Source: Anaerolineae bacterium
GTDB lineage: Bacteria; Chloroflexota; Anaerolineae; J102
DNA: 20,540 nucleotides
Assembly (NCBI GenBank): GCA_026985975.1
Contig: JALSPL010000027.1
Coordinates: 1 to 20,540 of the forward strand
Direction: 5' to 3'
Part shown: piece by piece, positions 1 through 7,740 of the stretch
How positions within the stretch are numbered: position 1 is the stretch's first letter
Layout: every line of letters starts with the position of its first letter
The notes under the pieces: model-generated
Databases searched by the model: none
The model's input: the letters and a program-made list of their open reading frames with translations, nothing else
Told to the model about the DNA's origin: nothing
Made by a program: the position numbers and the translations under genes

Positions 1-160
1 TCTTGACAGTGAAATTCTTGTACGCGGAACAAAAAGTTACACAGAGAGCCACAGAGGAAAATCAAGAGCTTCACAGAGGATTTTTTAGAGATTTCTCTGT
101 GCTTCTCTGGCAATCTCTGTGAAACTCTGTGTTCCTGTTTGGCTCTGGCTCGGCCAGGTT
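1..160. repeat. Dispersed ~160 bp repeat, copy A
   Basis: This stretch is nearly identical to 4748-4906, in the same orientation, with scattered substitutions and one T-run length difference (six T versus five). Inside are two arms rich in CACAGAG and CTCTGTG (about 40-60 and 92-110) that can pair as an imperfect hairpin. It sits downstream of the asd stop codon (minus strand). The window begins at the repeat's first matched base, so its true left end may lie outside. It has no coding potential that I believe. Similar CACAGAG/CTCTGTG elements are, from memory, widespread intergenic repeats in several bacterial phyla. Confidence 0.85.
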
Positions 161-256
161 AGGACGCACCCAATTCAAATTCATGACCAGATCAGCATAT
201 CGCCAACCTGTTCGTTGCGCCAACCCGGCCGCCTGGAACCTGTCAGGTTTGGAGGA

Positions 257-1309
257 CTAAAGCTTTTTCCAATAGGCCATGAGTTCGGCGTTGAGGATGG
301 AGCCGCCCGCGGCGCCGCGAATGGTGTTGTGGCCCAGCAACGAGAAGCGCCAGTCCAGCAAATTGCAGGGACGAATGCGCCCGACCACCGTGGCCATGCC
401 CCGCCCGGCCATGCGATCCAGCCGGGGCTGGGGCCGGTGCATCCCCTCTACAACCACTACTGCGGGATCGGGGGCGCTGGGCAGGCCCAGTTTCTGGGGC
501 AACTGCCGGTAGCTGCGAAAGGCGTCGATGATTTCCTCGCGGCTGGCTTTTTGCGTCAGGGCCACCGACACCGCTTCGATGTGGCCATCCAGCACGGGCA
601 CGCGATGGCAGTGGGCGCTCAGTTTCATCTCCGCGAAGCGGAATTGGCTATCCACAAAGTCGCCCATGATCTTCCGGGGCTCGGTCTCCACCTTTTCTTC
701 TTCGCCATAGCTGTGGGGCACGACATTGTCGATGAGATCCATGCTGGGGATGCCGGGATAGCCTGCGCCCGACGCCGCCTGCAAGGTGGCCACAAACGCC
801 TTTTTCACCCCGAACGCCTGTTGCAGAGGATGCAGTGCGCCCACCAGATGGGTGGTGGTGCAGTTGGCGTTACAGACGATGAAGCCATCCCAGCCGCGGC
901 GGGCCTGCTGCACCGGAATCATATCCAGATGCTCGGGATTGACCTCGGTGATAACCAGGGGAACGTCTTCGGCCATACGGAAGGCTGAGGCGTTGGAGAA
1001 GATGTAGTGTCCGTGGGCGGCGAACATGGGCTCCAGCGTGCGGGCTTCGGATGCGGGTAGGGCGGAGAACAGGACGCGGGCCTCGGCCTCGCCCGTATCC
1101 GCCTGCCGCACGATCATGTCCGCAATGCGTGCAGGCAGCGGATCGGAGAGAATCCAGTTGACCACATCGCCGTAGCGGCGGCCGGCCGAACGCGCCGACG
1201 CCAACAGGTCGGTGATCTCGAACCAGGGATGATCGGCCAGCAGGGAAATGAAGCGCTGGCCTACAGCGCCAGTAGCGCCAATGACGCCGACAGAAATTTT
1301 TTTATTCAT
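257..1309 (-). CDS. asd: Aspartate-semialdehyde dehydrogenase
   Basis: It catalyses NADPH-dependent reduction of aspartyl-4-phosphate to aspartate semialdehyde, the branch point to lysine, threonine, methionine and diaminopimelate, in the cytoplasm. The 350-residue product starts with a Rossmann fold (VGVIGATGAVGQRF, residues 7-20). The active-site Cys is Cys150 in IVCNANCTTTH. A substrate-loop block QAASGAGYPGIPSMDLIDN spans 178-196, and SAHCHRVPVLDGH spans 231-243. These match the archaeal/fungal-type Asd subfamily rather than the E. coli type. I chose the ATG at 1309 because the Rossmann strand begins six residues later. The frame stays open to 1432, but the extra 41 residues look non-coding. 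No strong Shine-Dalgarno is visible. It is transcribed alone, divergently from the flavoprotein at 1701. Confidence 0.95.
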   Translation of the reverse strand: MNKKISVGVIGATGAVGQRFISLLADHPWFEITDLLASARSAGRRYGDVVNWILSDPLPARIADMIVRQADTGEAEARVLFSALPASEARTLEPMFAAHGHYIFSNASAFRMAEDVPLVITEVNPEHLDMIPVQQARRGWDGFIVCNANCTTTHLVGALHPLQQAFGVKKAFVATLQAASGAGYPGIPSMDLIDNVVPHSYGEEEKVETEPRKIMGDFVDSQFRFAEMKLSAHCHRVPVLDGHIEAVSVALTQKASREEIIDAFRSYRQLPQKLGLPSAPDPAVVVVEGMHRPQPRLDRMAGRGMATVVGRIRPCNLLDWRFSLLGHNTIRGAAGGSILNAELMAYWKKL

Positions 1310-1700
1310 GATCAATGACTCGAATGAAGGAGATTTGTGTTGCAGGTTTTTGCCTGTGAGGCCGTATTCTAGCAGATGCAAGGAGGCGGGGGCGAATCGC
1401 GATATGGCCTGCGTAGCGCTCGGCATTTTCAAAAAACGTCAATGTTGGCGATAATGATAAGACTCGAGTGTTGTGTTTTTGGTCTTGCGACCTGTCTCCC
1501 AGGGATAATCGTTATCTCCGGGACGAAAATAGACGAATCTGGACGAAGGTGGACGATTTTTCGTCGATTTTCGTCCCTTTGTCCATCTTCGTCGGCGTTC
1601 TGCGCCTTTATTTGGCGATTGCGCCAGAAGCGATTGCAAATCACAACTATCGAGGATAAGAAATGAATGAAGCCGTATTTTCTCAACGGAGTGTTGCGCC
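1310..1700. other. Divergent intergenic region, asd / CoA-disulfide reductase
   Basis: These 391 bases separate two divergent genes and must hold both promoters. I see no convincing -35/-10 pair. The only clear structure is the GACGAA-rich inverted repeat at 1521-1593. Short open frames here (for example on the minus strand from 1686 or 1759) have no recognisable protein features. Confidence 0.6.
1521..1593. repeat. GACGAA/TTCGTC inverted repeat, copy 1
   Basis: The left arm (about 1521-1556) carries GGACGAA/GACGAA motifs three to four times. The right arm (about 1561-1593) carries TCGTC/TTCGTC in mirrored order, so the two can form an imperfect hairpin of about 35 nt per arm. A second element of the same design, though not identical in sequence, lies at 15845-15919. 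Both are intergenic. Confidence 0.7.
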
Positions 1701-3035
1701 ATGAAATTAGTCGTCATCGGCGGCGTGGCCGCGGGCATGAGCGCCGCGGCCCGGGCCAAACGCCGTAATCAATCTTTGGAAATCACCGTTTACGAAAAAT
1801 CGGGCTATGTGAGCTATGGCGCTTGCGGCCTGCCCTATTTCATCAAAGGCGACATCCCTAGCGCCGAAAAACTGGTGGTGCGCACGCCCGAGCAGTTCGC
1901 CAAACAGGGCATCAAGGCCCTGGTGCATCACGAAGTCGTCGATGTGGATGTAACCGAACGCACGGTCACGGTGAAAAATCTGGCAACCGGCGATGTGTTC
2001 AGCGACCATTGGGATGAACTGCTCATCACCACCGGGGCCGTGGCGGTCAGGCCCCCGATCCCTGGTCTGAATCTTCCGGGCGTCTTCACCCTGCGCACAG
2101 TGGAAGATGGCATCGCCATTCGAGAATGGATTGACAAGAAGCATCCCTGGCAGGCCGTGGTGGTGGGCGGCGGCTATATCGGCCTGGAGATGGCCGAGGC
2201 CCTGGCCGCCAACGGCATGTATGTGGATGTCGTGGAAATGCTGCCGCAGGTGCTGCCCAACATGGACGCGGATATGGCCGCGCTGGCGGAGGAAGCGCTC
2301 AGTCGTCATGGCGTGACCGTGCATCTGGAAAGCCCGGTGCGGGCCTTCGAGGGCGATGGCCGGGTGCAGCGCGTCATTGCCGGGGGCAAGACCCTGGAGG
2401 CGGACATGGTGCTGTTCAGCGTGGGCGCCCGCGCCAACATCCCCCTGGCCGAGAAGGCGGGCGCGGCTATCGGCGAGACCGGGGCCATCGCCGTGGATGA
2501 TCATCAGCGCACCACCGTTCCTCACGTGTGGGCGGCGGGGGATGTGGCCGAGGCCTGGCATCGGGTGCTGAACAAGCCCGCCTACATTCCCCTGGGCACG
2601 ACGGCCAACAAGCAGGGCCGGGTGGCGGGAACGAATATCGCGGGCGGCGACGCGGCCTTTGCGGGCATCGTGGGCACGGCCGTGGTCAAGATCTTCGATC
2701 TGGAAGTGGCCCGCACCGGGCTCAGCGAGCGGGAGGCGCGGCAGGCGGGCTTCGATGCGGCCAGCGTCACCATCAAGGCCCCGGCCCGGGCGCATTATAT
2801 GCCCGTGCATCCCCCCATCCATGTCAAGCTGGTCTTCGAAAAGGGAACGAAGAAACTGCTGGGCGGGCAGATGGCTGGCCAGGAGGGCGTGGCCAAGCGC
2901 ATCGATGTCATTGCCGCTGCTTTGCACCAGGGCTGGACGGTGTTTGAACTGGCCCAGCTCGACCTCAGCTACGCGCCCCCCTTCGCTCCCGTGTGGGACC
3001 CCATCCTTGTGGCCGCCAACGTGGCCAGCAAGTGA
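1701..3035 (+). CDS. CoA-disulfide reductase / NADH oxidase-like flavoprotein
   Basis: This 444-residue cytoplasmic flavoprotein belongs to the pyridine nucleotide-disulfide oxidoreductase superfamily. It probably reduces CoA disulfide (or per/polysulfide, or O2) with NAD(P)H. The FAD-binding motif VVIGGVAAGMSAAARAKR is at 4-21. The single redox Cys42 lies in YGACGLPYFI, the position of the lone cysteine in CoA-disulfide reductases. The NAD-binding motif VVGGGYIGLEMAE lies mid-protein, a second FAD motif VWAAGDVAE follows, and the C-terminal dimerisation domain ends in YAPPFAPVWDP. The ATG at 1701 is preceded by GGAGTG at a suitable distance. It stands alone, ending against a strong hairpin. 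Single-Cys members split into CoA-disulfide reductases, NADH oxidases and NADH:polysulfide reductases, which I cannot separate by eye. Confidence 0.85.
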   Translation: MKLVVIGGVAAGMSAAARAKRRNQSLEITVYEKSGYVSYGACGLPYFIKGDIPSAEKLVVRTPEQFAKQGIKALVHHEVVDVDVTERTVTVKNLATGDVFSDHWDELLITTGAVAVRPPIPGLNLPGVFTLRTVEDGIAIREWIDKKHPWQAVVVGGGYIGLEMAEALAANGMYVDVVEMLPQVLPNMDADMAALAEEALSRHGVTVHLESPVRAFEGDGRVQRVIAGGKTLEADMVLFSVGARANIPLAEKAGAAIGETGAIAVDDHQRTTVPHVWAAGDVAEAWHRVLNKPAYIPLGTTANKQGRVAGTNIAGGDAAFAGIVGTAVVKIFDLEVARTGLSEREARQAGFDAASVTIKAPARAHYMPVHPPIHVKLVFEKGTKKLLGGQMAGQEGVAKRIDVIAAALHQGWTVFELAQLDLSYAPPFAPVWDPILVAANVASK

Positions 3036-3040
3036 GAATA

Positions 3041-3074
3041 AGGTGCGTCGCACTTCGACAAGTGCGACGCACCT
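3041..3074. terminator. Bidirectional hairpin between convergent genes
   Basis: A perfect 15-bp stem (AGGTGCGTCGCACTT at 3041-3055 with its complement at 3060-3074) closes a 4-nt CGAC loop. It lies 6 nt after the plus-strand stop and 9 nt beyond the minus-strand stop at 3084. Neither side has a long T tract; the minus-strand exit reads TATTCTC. Position and symmetry fit a shared terminator. Confidence 0.75.
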
Positions 3075-3083
3075 CTCATCACA

Positions 3084-3710
3084 TCAGGTCATCTTCATCA
3101 CGATCTTGCCGATGACGTTGGCCGCCTGGTCTGCCTGATCCGCCGCGTTGGAGACGTGGCGATACACCTCCCGGGTGCGCATCATCATCATCACATGATG
3201 CACATCTTCCGGCCCTTCGAACAGATCCGTCACCGCCTGGCGATAGAGCTTTTCCACCTGATTTTCCCGGCGCTTGGCCCGGCGTGAATGATCCAGCGCC
3301 ACCAACGGGTTTTGCTCCAGACGCTGCATGGCCAGCAGAAGTTCATCGCCCGCCTCGCGCACCCGCAGCACCATCTCATTCAGAAATTCATCGGGCTGCA
3401 CATTCAGCAGTTTCATTTCCAGAATGGTGGTGTAGCAATAGTCCAGAACGTCGTCCAGGAAGAGGGAGAGTTCGAAGATGTCTTCACGATCGAAGGGGGT
3501 GACAAAGGTCTTGTGTAGCTCATCGATGAGGACGCGACGGAACTCATCGCCTTCTTTTTCACATTGCTCGACGATTTCCGCGTCCTCATCCCGGCGGCCG
3601 TCCCGCACATATCGCTCCAGGGCCTGGGCGCCTTGTTGCAACACCTCGGCCTGCTGGCGGAGGAGACGGATGAAGATGTTTTCTTTGCGATTGGTTGGTA
3701 AAATGCCCAT
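3084..3710 (-). CDS. DUF47 / PhoU-like protein, PiT partner
   Basis: This 208-residue, almost all-helical soluble protein belongs to the DUF47 (PhoU-like) family, which usually sits beside PiT phosphate carriers and is thought to modulate phosphate uptake. The family-typical stretch TPFDREDIFELSLFLDDVLD (about residues 71-90) and repeated acidic helices (DEDAEIVEQCEKEGDEFRRV) are visible. Length is normal. It lies 37 nt downstream of pit on the same strand, so the two are probably co-transcribed. The start at 3710 (MGILPTNRKENIF) has only a weak purine stretch upstream. An 11-base leader segment, GAGTCATTGAT, just before this start recurs before asd. The molecular role of DUF47 is inferred from gene context in the family. 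Confidence 0.88.
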   Translation of the reverse strand: MGILPTNRKENIFIRLLRQQAEVLQQGAQALERYVRDGRRDEDAEIVEQCEKEGDEFRRVLIDELHKTFVTPFDREDIFELSLFLDDVLDYCYTTILEMKLLNVQPDEFLNEMVLRVREAGDELLLAMQRLEQNPLVALDHSRRAKRRENQVEKLYRQAVTDLFEGPEDVHHVMMMMRTREVYRHVSNAADQADQAANVIGKIVMKMT

Positions 3711-3747
3711 GAATCAATGACTCCGGTAGAGATGAAATGAGGAAGGC

Positions 3748-4743
3748 TTACGCTTCCAGGAAGATACGCAGGATGGGGTAAAGAATGGCGGCCAGGGCGG
3801 CAGTGATGGGCACGGTGATCACCCAGGCGACGGCGATGTCGGTGAGATTCAGCCAACGCACCTGGCTCTTGCGTTCGGCTGCTCCCACGCCCACAATGGT
3901 GGAGCTGACCACATGGGTGGTGCTCACCGGTCCGCCCAGCATCGATGCGCCGAAGATGACCAGGGAGGAGGCCAATTGCGAGGTGAAGCTATGCACCGGG
4001 CGGATGCGGTAGAATTTGCCGCCCAGGGTGTGGATGATGCGCCAGCCGCCGCTGGCCGTGCCCAGACCGATGGGAATGGCGCTGAGGATGATCACCCAGT
4101 CGGGCACGTAGAAATGATCCTGAAACCCCAGGGTGACCAGCCCCATGACGATGATGCCCATGGCTTTCTGGGCGTCATTGGCGCCGTGGGAGAGGGCCAG
4201 GGCCGTTGCGGTGACCACTTGCGCCCGGTTGAAGTTCTGGTTGATCTTTGGGGATGCGCCCCGGGCCAGCCAGTAGGTTAGTTTCAGTAGCGCCCATCCG
4301 ATGATAAAACCGATGATGGGGGAAAGAAACAGGGCCATGGCGATTTTGATCAAACCGTCCATCTTGATGATGGCCACGCCGCCATAGATGAGGGCCGCGC
4401 CCACCAGCCCGCCCGCCAGGGCATGGGATGAGCTGGAAGGAATGCCAAACCACCAGGTGATGAGATTCCAGAGATTGGCCGAGGTGAGCGCGGCGATGAG
4501 TGCGGTGATGGTGATGGCGGAAGGATCCACCAGGTCCTTGCCGATGGTGGTGGCCACAGCCACGCCAAAGAGCAACGGGCCCACGAAGTTGGCGGCCGCG
4601 GCCAGCAACAACGCCGCCCGGGCCGACATAGCCCGCGAGGCGATGATGGTGGCCACCACATTGGCCGCATCGTGAAAGCCGTTCAGGAAGTTGTAAAGCA
4701 AAGCCAGGGCAAGGAGAATGCCGAAAATGATGTATGAGTTCAT
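3748..4743 (-). CDS. pit: PiT-family inorganic phosphate transporter
   Basis: This is an inner-membrane carrier that imports inorganic phosphate with a cation. The 331-residue protein is strongly hydrophobic (about ten membrane segments) and has the two inverted family repeats. The first has NGFHDAANVVATII near residues 21-34; the second has ALSHGANDAQKAMGIIVMG mid-protein. PVSTTHVVSSTIVG is also typical. I placed the start at the ATG at 4743 (MNSYIIFGILLALA). The frame extends to 4821, but those codons lie inside the dispersed repeat. There is no Shine-Dalgarno; only 4 nt separate the ATG from repeat copy B, so the repeat forms the 5' leader. The DUF47 gene follows 37 nt downstream. Confidence 0.93.
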   Translation of the reverse strand: MNSYIIFGILLALALLYNFLNGFHDAANVVATIIASRAMSARAALLLAAAANFVGPLLFGVAVATTIGKDLVDPSAITITALIAALTSANLWNLITWWFGIPSSSSHALAGGLVGAALIYGGVAIIKMDGLIKIAMALFLSPIIGFIIGWALLKLTYWLARGASPKINQNFNRAQVVTATALALSHGANDAQKAMGIIVMGLVTLGFQDHFYVPDWVIILSAIPIGLGTASGGWRIIHTLGGKFYRIRPVHSFTSQLASSLVIFGASMLGGPVSTTHVVSSTIVGVGAAERKSQVRWLNLTDIAVAWVITVPITAALAAILYPILRIFLEA

Positions 4744-4747
4744 AGTA

Positions 4748-4906
4748 TCTTGACAGTGAAATTCTTGTACGCGGAGCAAAAAGTTACGCAGAGAACCACT
4801 GAGGAAAATCAAGAGCTTCACAGAGGATTTTTAGAGATTTCTCTGTGGTTCTCTGGCAATCTCTGTAAAACGCTGTGTTCCTCTTTGGTTCTGGCTCGGC
4901 CAGGTT
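4748..4906. repeat. Dispersed ~160 bp repeat, copy B (pit leader)
   Basis: This is the second copy of the element at 1-160, in the same orientation. Its arms GCAGAGAACCACTGAGGAAA and TTTCTCTGTGGTTCTCTG (roughly 4789-4808 and 4838-4855) pair with about one mismatch, better than the arms of copy A. It fills most of the space between the oxidoreductase stop (5003) and the pit start (4743), so any transcript of pit from upstream carries it in its leader. Confidence 0.85.
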
Positions 4907-4930
4907 GGGATGATAGGGCGGGAATGACAA

Positions 4931-4967
4931 GCGCCAAACACCGGATGAGATGCCGGATGTTTGACGC
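4931..4967 (-). terminator. Candidate terminator of the kinase/oxidoreductase operon
   Basis: GCGCCAAACACCGG (4931-4944) pairs with CCGGATGTTTGACGC (4953-4967) around an 8-nt loop, with one mismatch and one bulged base. It starts 36 nt after the stop codon at 5003 on the minus strand. Only a modest T content (TTGTCATT) follows, so it could be an RNA-stabilising hairpin instead. Confidence 0.5.
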
Positions 4968-5002
4968 CAGTTGGAGAGAAAGATGTGAGCGTCAGCGGGC
5001 GT

Positions 5003-6253
5003 TTATCCAGAAAGACGAATCTGGGGAGGAGGGCCGTCGGGATCGACTTGGGTGAGCCATGCGCCCGACAGGTACATGGTCTCATTGGGTGGCAGATGAC
5101 TGAAACGCTGTTCGTATAGCAGCTTCGCACCCTGAAAAACTTGCATCGTCGCGTTGTTGATGAAGCGTGCGACCCGGAAGGCGATGTGTTTCCGTTGCCC
5201 GGAGGCGCCATCGGCGGAGATGCTGTTGGGCAGAGACCAGAGGATGGGAGGAGCGACCTGAATGGGGAGCCGCCGCCGGGGCCAGGCTTTTCCCTGCAAG
5301 TATTGATTGATGCTCGCGGCCGCGAAGCGGCCCTCCATGGCGCTGGTGGCCGCGGTTTCGGCCCCGCGCAGCAGGTTGCCCGCGGCAAAGACGCCCGGCT
5401 GCGAGGTGCGAAATTGACCGTCGATGCGGGGCCCTAGCGCGCCGGGAGCGATCTCCAGGCCGCCTTTACGAGCGACTTCATTCTCCGGGATCCAATCGCC
5501 GGTGAAGACCACGGCGTCGCAAGGGATGACCTCCACGCCATCATCATCCAGTCGCCGGATCTCCACCCCCTCCACCCGTTTGCGGCCCAGGATGCGCTGC
5601 ACTCGCACCCTGGTGCGTATGGGGGTGCGATGGACGACATCCATCAGCCACCACTTGGCGGGAGCGTAAGGAAAATACATCTGATGCCGGGGCAGGTCGG
5701 TGAGCATGGCCGCCACCTCAAGACCGGCGCCGGTCAGCGTCATAAAGGCGGAGAGACTGACGCCTTCAGCCCCCACAATGACCGCGCGTTTGCCCACGGG
5801 CAGATGCTGTTCATCCACAAAACGCTGTAACGAGCCGGTGGTGAAGACGCCGCGAGGACGGTAGCCCGGGATGAGACGGGCGGCGCGAGGGCGTTCGCGC
5901 ACGCCCGTGGCCAGCAGGATGGCGGAGGCGGCGAGGACGCCCGTTCCCTGAGGGCTGGTGAACGTCAGCGCGTTTTCGTCATCCCAGCCGGTGATGGTGG
6001 TTTCTGTGCGGATATCCACGCCCAGTGAGCGGGCCAGTTCTGCGTAACGGCGGGCGTATTGCGGGCCCGAATAAAGCCGATGGAAATCCCACACGCCAAA
6101 GCCGGTGTGATGGCAAAGCCGCGGCGTCCCGCCCGGCTCCGGCTCTCGATCCACCACCGTCACCTGTTGCACGCCCAATTTTTTCAGTTGAATGGCGCTG
6201 GCCAGACCCGCAGGCCCGGCTCCTACGATCAATACATCTGTTTTGACGCTCAT
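5003..6253 (-). CDS. FAD/NAD(P)-dependent oxidoreductase, GlpA-partner type
   Basis: This 416-residue cytoplasmic flavoprotein is of the kind that pairs with GlpA-like dehydrogenases and probably passes electrons between the substrate flavoprotein and NAD(P) or another acceptor. FAD motif VLIVGAGPAGLASA is at 7-20. The family block GGTPRLCHHTGFGVWDFHR spans 41-59. A second nucleotide site VIVGAEGVSLSA lies near 158-169, and GVFAAGNLLRGAETAATSA near 287-305. There is no CxxC redox pair. The last ~85 residues form a separate, cysteine-free, beta-rich-looking tail. Its ATG overlaps the upstream stop (ATGA, 6250-6253), indicating translational coupling. A longer frame runs to 6676 but is the shadow of the neighbour. 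No DUF1667 gene, the usual third member of such sets in other bacteria, follows. Confidence 0.85.
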   Translation of the reverse strand: MSVKTDVLIVGAGPAGLASAIQLKKLGVQQVTVVDREPEPGGTPRLCHHTGFGVWDFHRLYSGPQYARRYAELARSLGVDIRTETTITGWDDENALTFTSPQGTGVLAASAILLATGVRERPRAARLIPGYRPRGVFTTGSLQRFVDEQHLPVGKRAVIVGAEGVSLSAFMTLTGAGLEVAAMLTDLPRHQMYFPYAPAKWWLMDVVHRTPIRTRVRVQRILGRKRVEGVEIRRLDDDGVEVIPCDAVVFTGDWIPENEVARKGGLEIAPGALGPRIDGQFRTSQPGVFAAGNLLRGAETAATSAMEGRFAAASINQYLQGKAWPRRRLPIQVAPPILWSLPNSISADGASGQRKHIAFRVARFINNATMQVFQGAKLLYEQRFSHLPPNETMYLSGAWLTQVDPDGPPPQIRLSG

Positions 6254-7674
6254 CGCTGCACCTCCCGTCCATCGAGAGCCAGTAGGAATTTCGGGTCTTG
6301 CCCCGTCTCTCGGGCCAGAATGTCGACGACATGGGCCTGACAGTTGAAGCCCTGGCAGCGGCCCTGCATGGCCCGGGTGCGCCGCCGCAGGCCGTCCAGC
6401 GTGCGGGCGGGCAGGGGGCTGTGAATGGCGTCCAGAATTTCGCCCATGGTCACTTTCTCGCAATGGCAGACCATGCGCCCGTAATCGGGGTTCTGAGCGA
6501 TGAGATCGGGGCGCTGGTAGGGACGGGGCGTCGCCTCGCCGATATTGGGCATGCGGATGGTTTTGAATTCGGGTTTGGGAGCCAGAGACAGTCCGGCCTC
6601 GGCCAGCAGATCGGCCACATACTCGGCAATGCCCATGGCTCCGGAGACGCCGGTGGAGCGGATGCCGCCCACGCACACATAGCGCTGCTCGCCGTGCAGG
6701 CGAATCTGATAATCCTTGTGCTCGGTGGCGGCCCGCAATCCGGCGTAGGTGGCGGTGACTTCCTCATCCATGAGTTGGGGCAGGATAGCCCGACCTTTTT
6801 CCAGCAGCATGGCCAGGCCCGCCTCGCTGGTGGCGGTGTTGGTCTTGTCCTCCAGGTCTTCGGCCGTGGGACCCAGCAGGATGTTGCCATAGACGGTGGG
6901 GCTGATGAGCACGCCCTTGGTGATGGCGGTGGGCACGGGCAGGATGATGTGGTTGATGAGCGATCGGGCGAATTTATCGTAGACGATGAGCTCGCCTCGC
7001 CGCGGGGTCACCGTGAAATCATAGTGGCCCAGCATGTGGTCGATGACGTCGGAGTAAAGCCCGGCCGCGTTGATGAGATAACGGGCGCTCACCCGTTGTT
7101 CTCCAGGCCCGAACACATGACTCACCCCATCCTCCTGCTGGATGCCCTGCACCGGGAAGTTCAGCTTGAGGTCGGCGCCGTTGAGCAGCGCCTGGGTGGC
7201 GAAGGCGATGGGCAGGGTGAAGGGGCAGATGAGGGATTCGCCGGGCACGAACAGTCCGCCCCAGGCCCCCTCATTCAATCCCGGCTCCAGCCGATAAACC
7301 TCCTCGGCGGAGATGATGCGCACATCGGTGACGCCGTTTTGATGGGCGCGTTGCAGCAAGTTGGACAGATTTTGAAATTGATCCTCGGTCCAGGCCACCA
7401 ACAAGCCCCCCAGCCGTTCCGTGGGGATGCCTGCTTCGGGCGCGTAGGATTCCATGAGGGCGTAGGAGCGCCGCAAAAGCTGCGCTTCCAGGGTGCCCGG
7501 CTTGGCGTCGAAGCCTGTGTGCCAGATGGCGGTGTTGGCCTTGGTGGTGCCCATCCCCACATCGGATTTGGCCTCAACCAGGGCGATTTTCAATTTGTAT
7601 CGGGATAATTCTCGGGCGATGGCCGTGCCAACAGCCCCCGCGCCGATAATCGCAACGTCGTAAATTTTTTGCAT
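6250..7674 (-). CDS. GlpA-like FAD dehydrogenase with [2Fe-2S] tail
   Basis: This is a 474-residue FAD-dependent dehydrogenase of the DAO/GlpA type. The family oxidises glycerol-3-phosphate or related hydroxy- or amino-compounds. The N-terminal FAD motif VAIIGAGAVGTAIARELSRY is at 7-26. ATYAGLRAATEHKDY (308-322) and GGIRSTGVSGAMGIAEYVAD (336-355) form the substrate/FAD domain. The C-terminal BFD-like domain has Cys403, Cys405, Cys440 and Cys445 (VCHCEKV...GRCQGFNC), ligands for a [2Fe-2S] cluster. AAAGGA lies about 10 nt before the ATG. It is 66 nt downstream of the kinase gene and overlaps the next oxidoreductase by 4 nt. Context favours a phosphorylated polyol substrate. True glycerol-3-phosphate activity is unproven; 2-hydroxyglutarate-oxidase-like activity is an alternative. 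Confidence 0.85.
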   Translation of the reverse strand: MQKIYDVAIIGAGAVGTAIARELSRYKLKIALVEAKSDVGMGTTKANTAIWHTGFDAKPGTLEAQLLRRSYALMESYAPEAGIPTERLGGLLVAWTEDQFQNLSNLLQRAHQNGVTDVRIISAEEVYRLEPGLNEGAWGGLFVPGESLICPFTLPIAFATQALLNGADLKLNFPVQGIQQEDGVSHVFGPGEQRVSARYLINAAGLYSDVIDHMLGHYDFTVTPRRGELIVYDKFARSLINHIILPVPTAITKGVLISPTVYGNILLGPTAEDLEDKTNTATSEAGLAMLLEKGRAILPQLMDEEVTATYAGLRAATEHKDYQIRLHGEQRYVCVGGIRSTGVSGAMGIAEYVADLLAEAGLSLAPKPEFKTIRMPNIGEATPRPYQRPDLIAQNPDYGRMVCHCEKVTMGEILDAIHSPLPARTLDGLRRRTRAMQGRCQGFNCQAHVVDILARETGQDPKFLLALDGREVQR

Positions 7675-7740
7675 CGATGTTTTTTCCTTTGAATGTTGGG
7701 GACACAGATTTGTCTGTGTTCATCCATCGCATTCGCATTA

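Noticed and set aside
1707..3053. 448-codon minus-strand open frame opposite the CoA-disulfide-reductase gene
   Set aside because: His/Gly-rich nonsense typical of antisense frames in GC-rich genes; the plus-strand protein has unambiguous flavoprotein motifs.
6254..6676. N-terminal extension of the FAD/NAD oxidoreductase
   Set aside because: The extension overlaps the GlpA-like coding region in another frame; the FAD motif starts right after the ATG at 6253, which overlaps the upstream stop.
6298..7608. 436-codon plus-strand open frame opposite the GlpA-like gene
   Set aside because: Composition is Gly/His/Gln-rich with no domain; it is the antisense shadow of a gene with clear FAD and [2Fe-2S] motifs.
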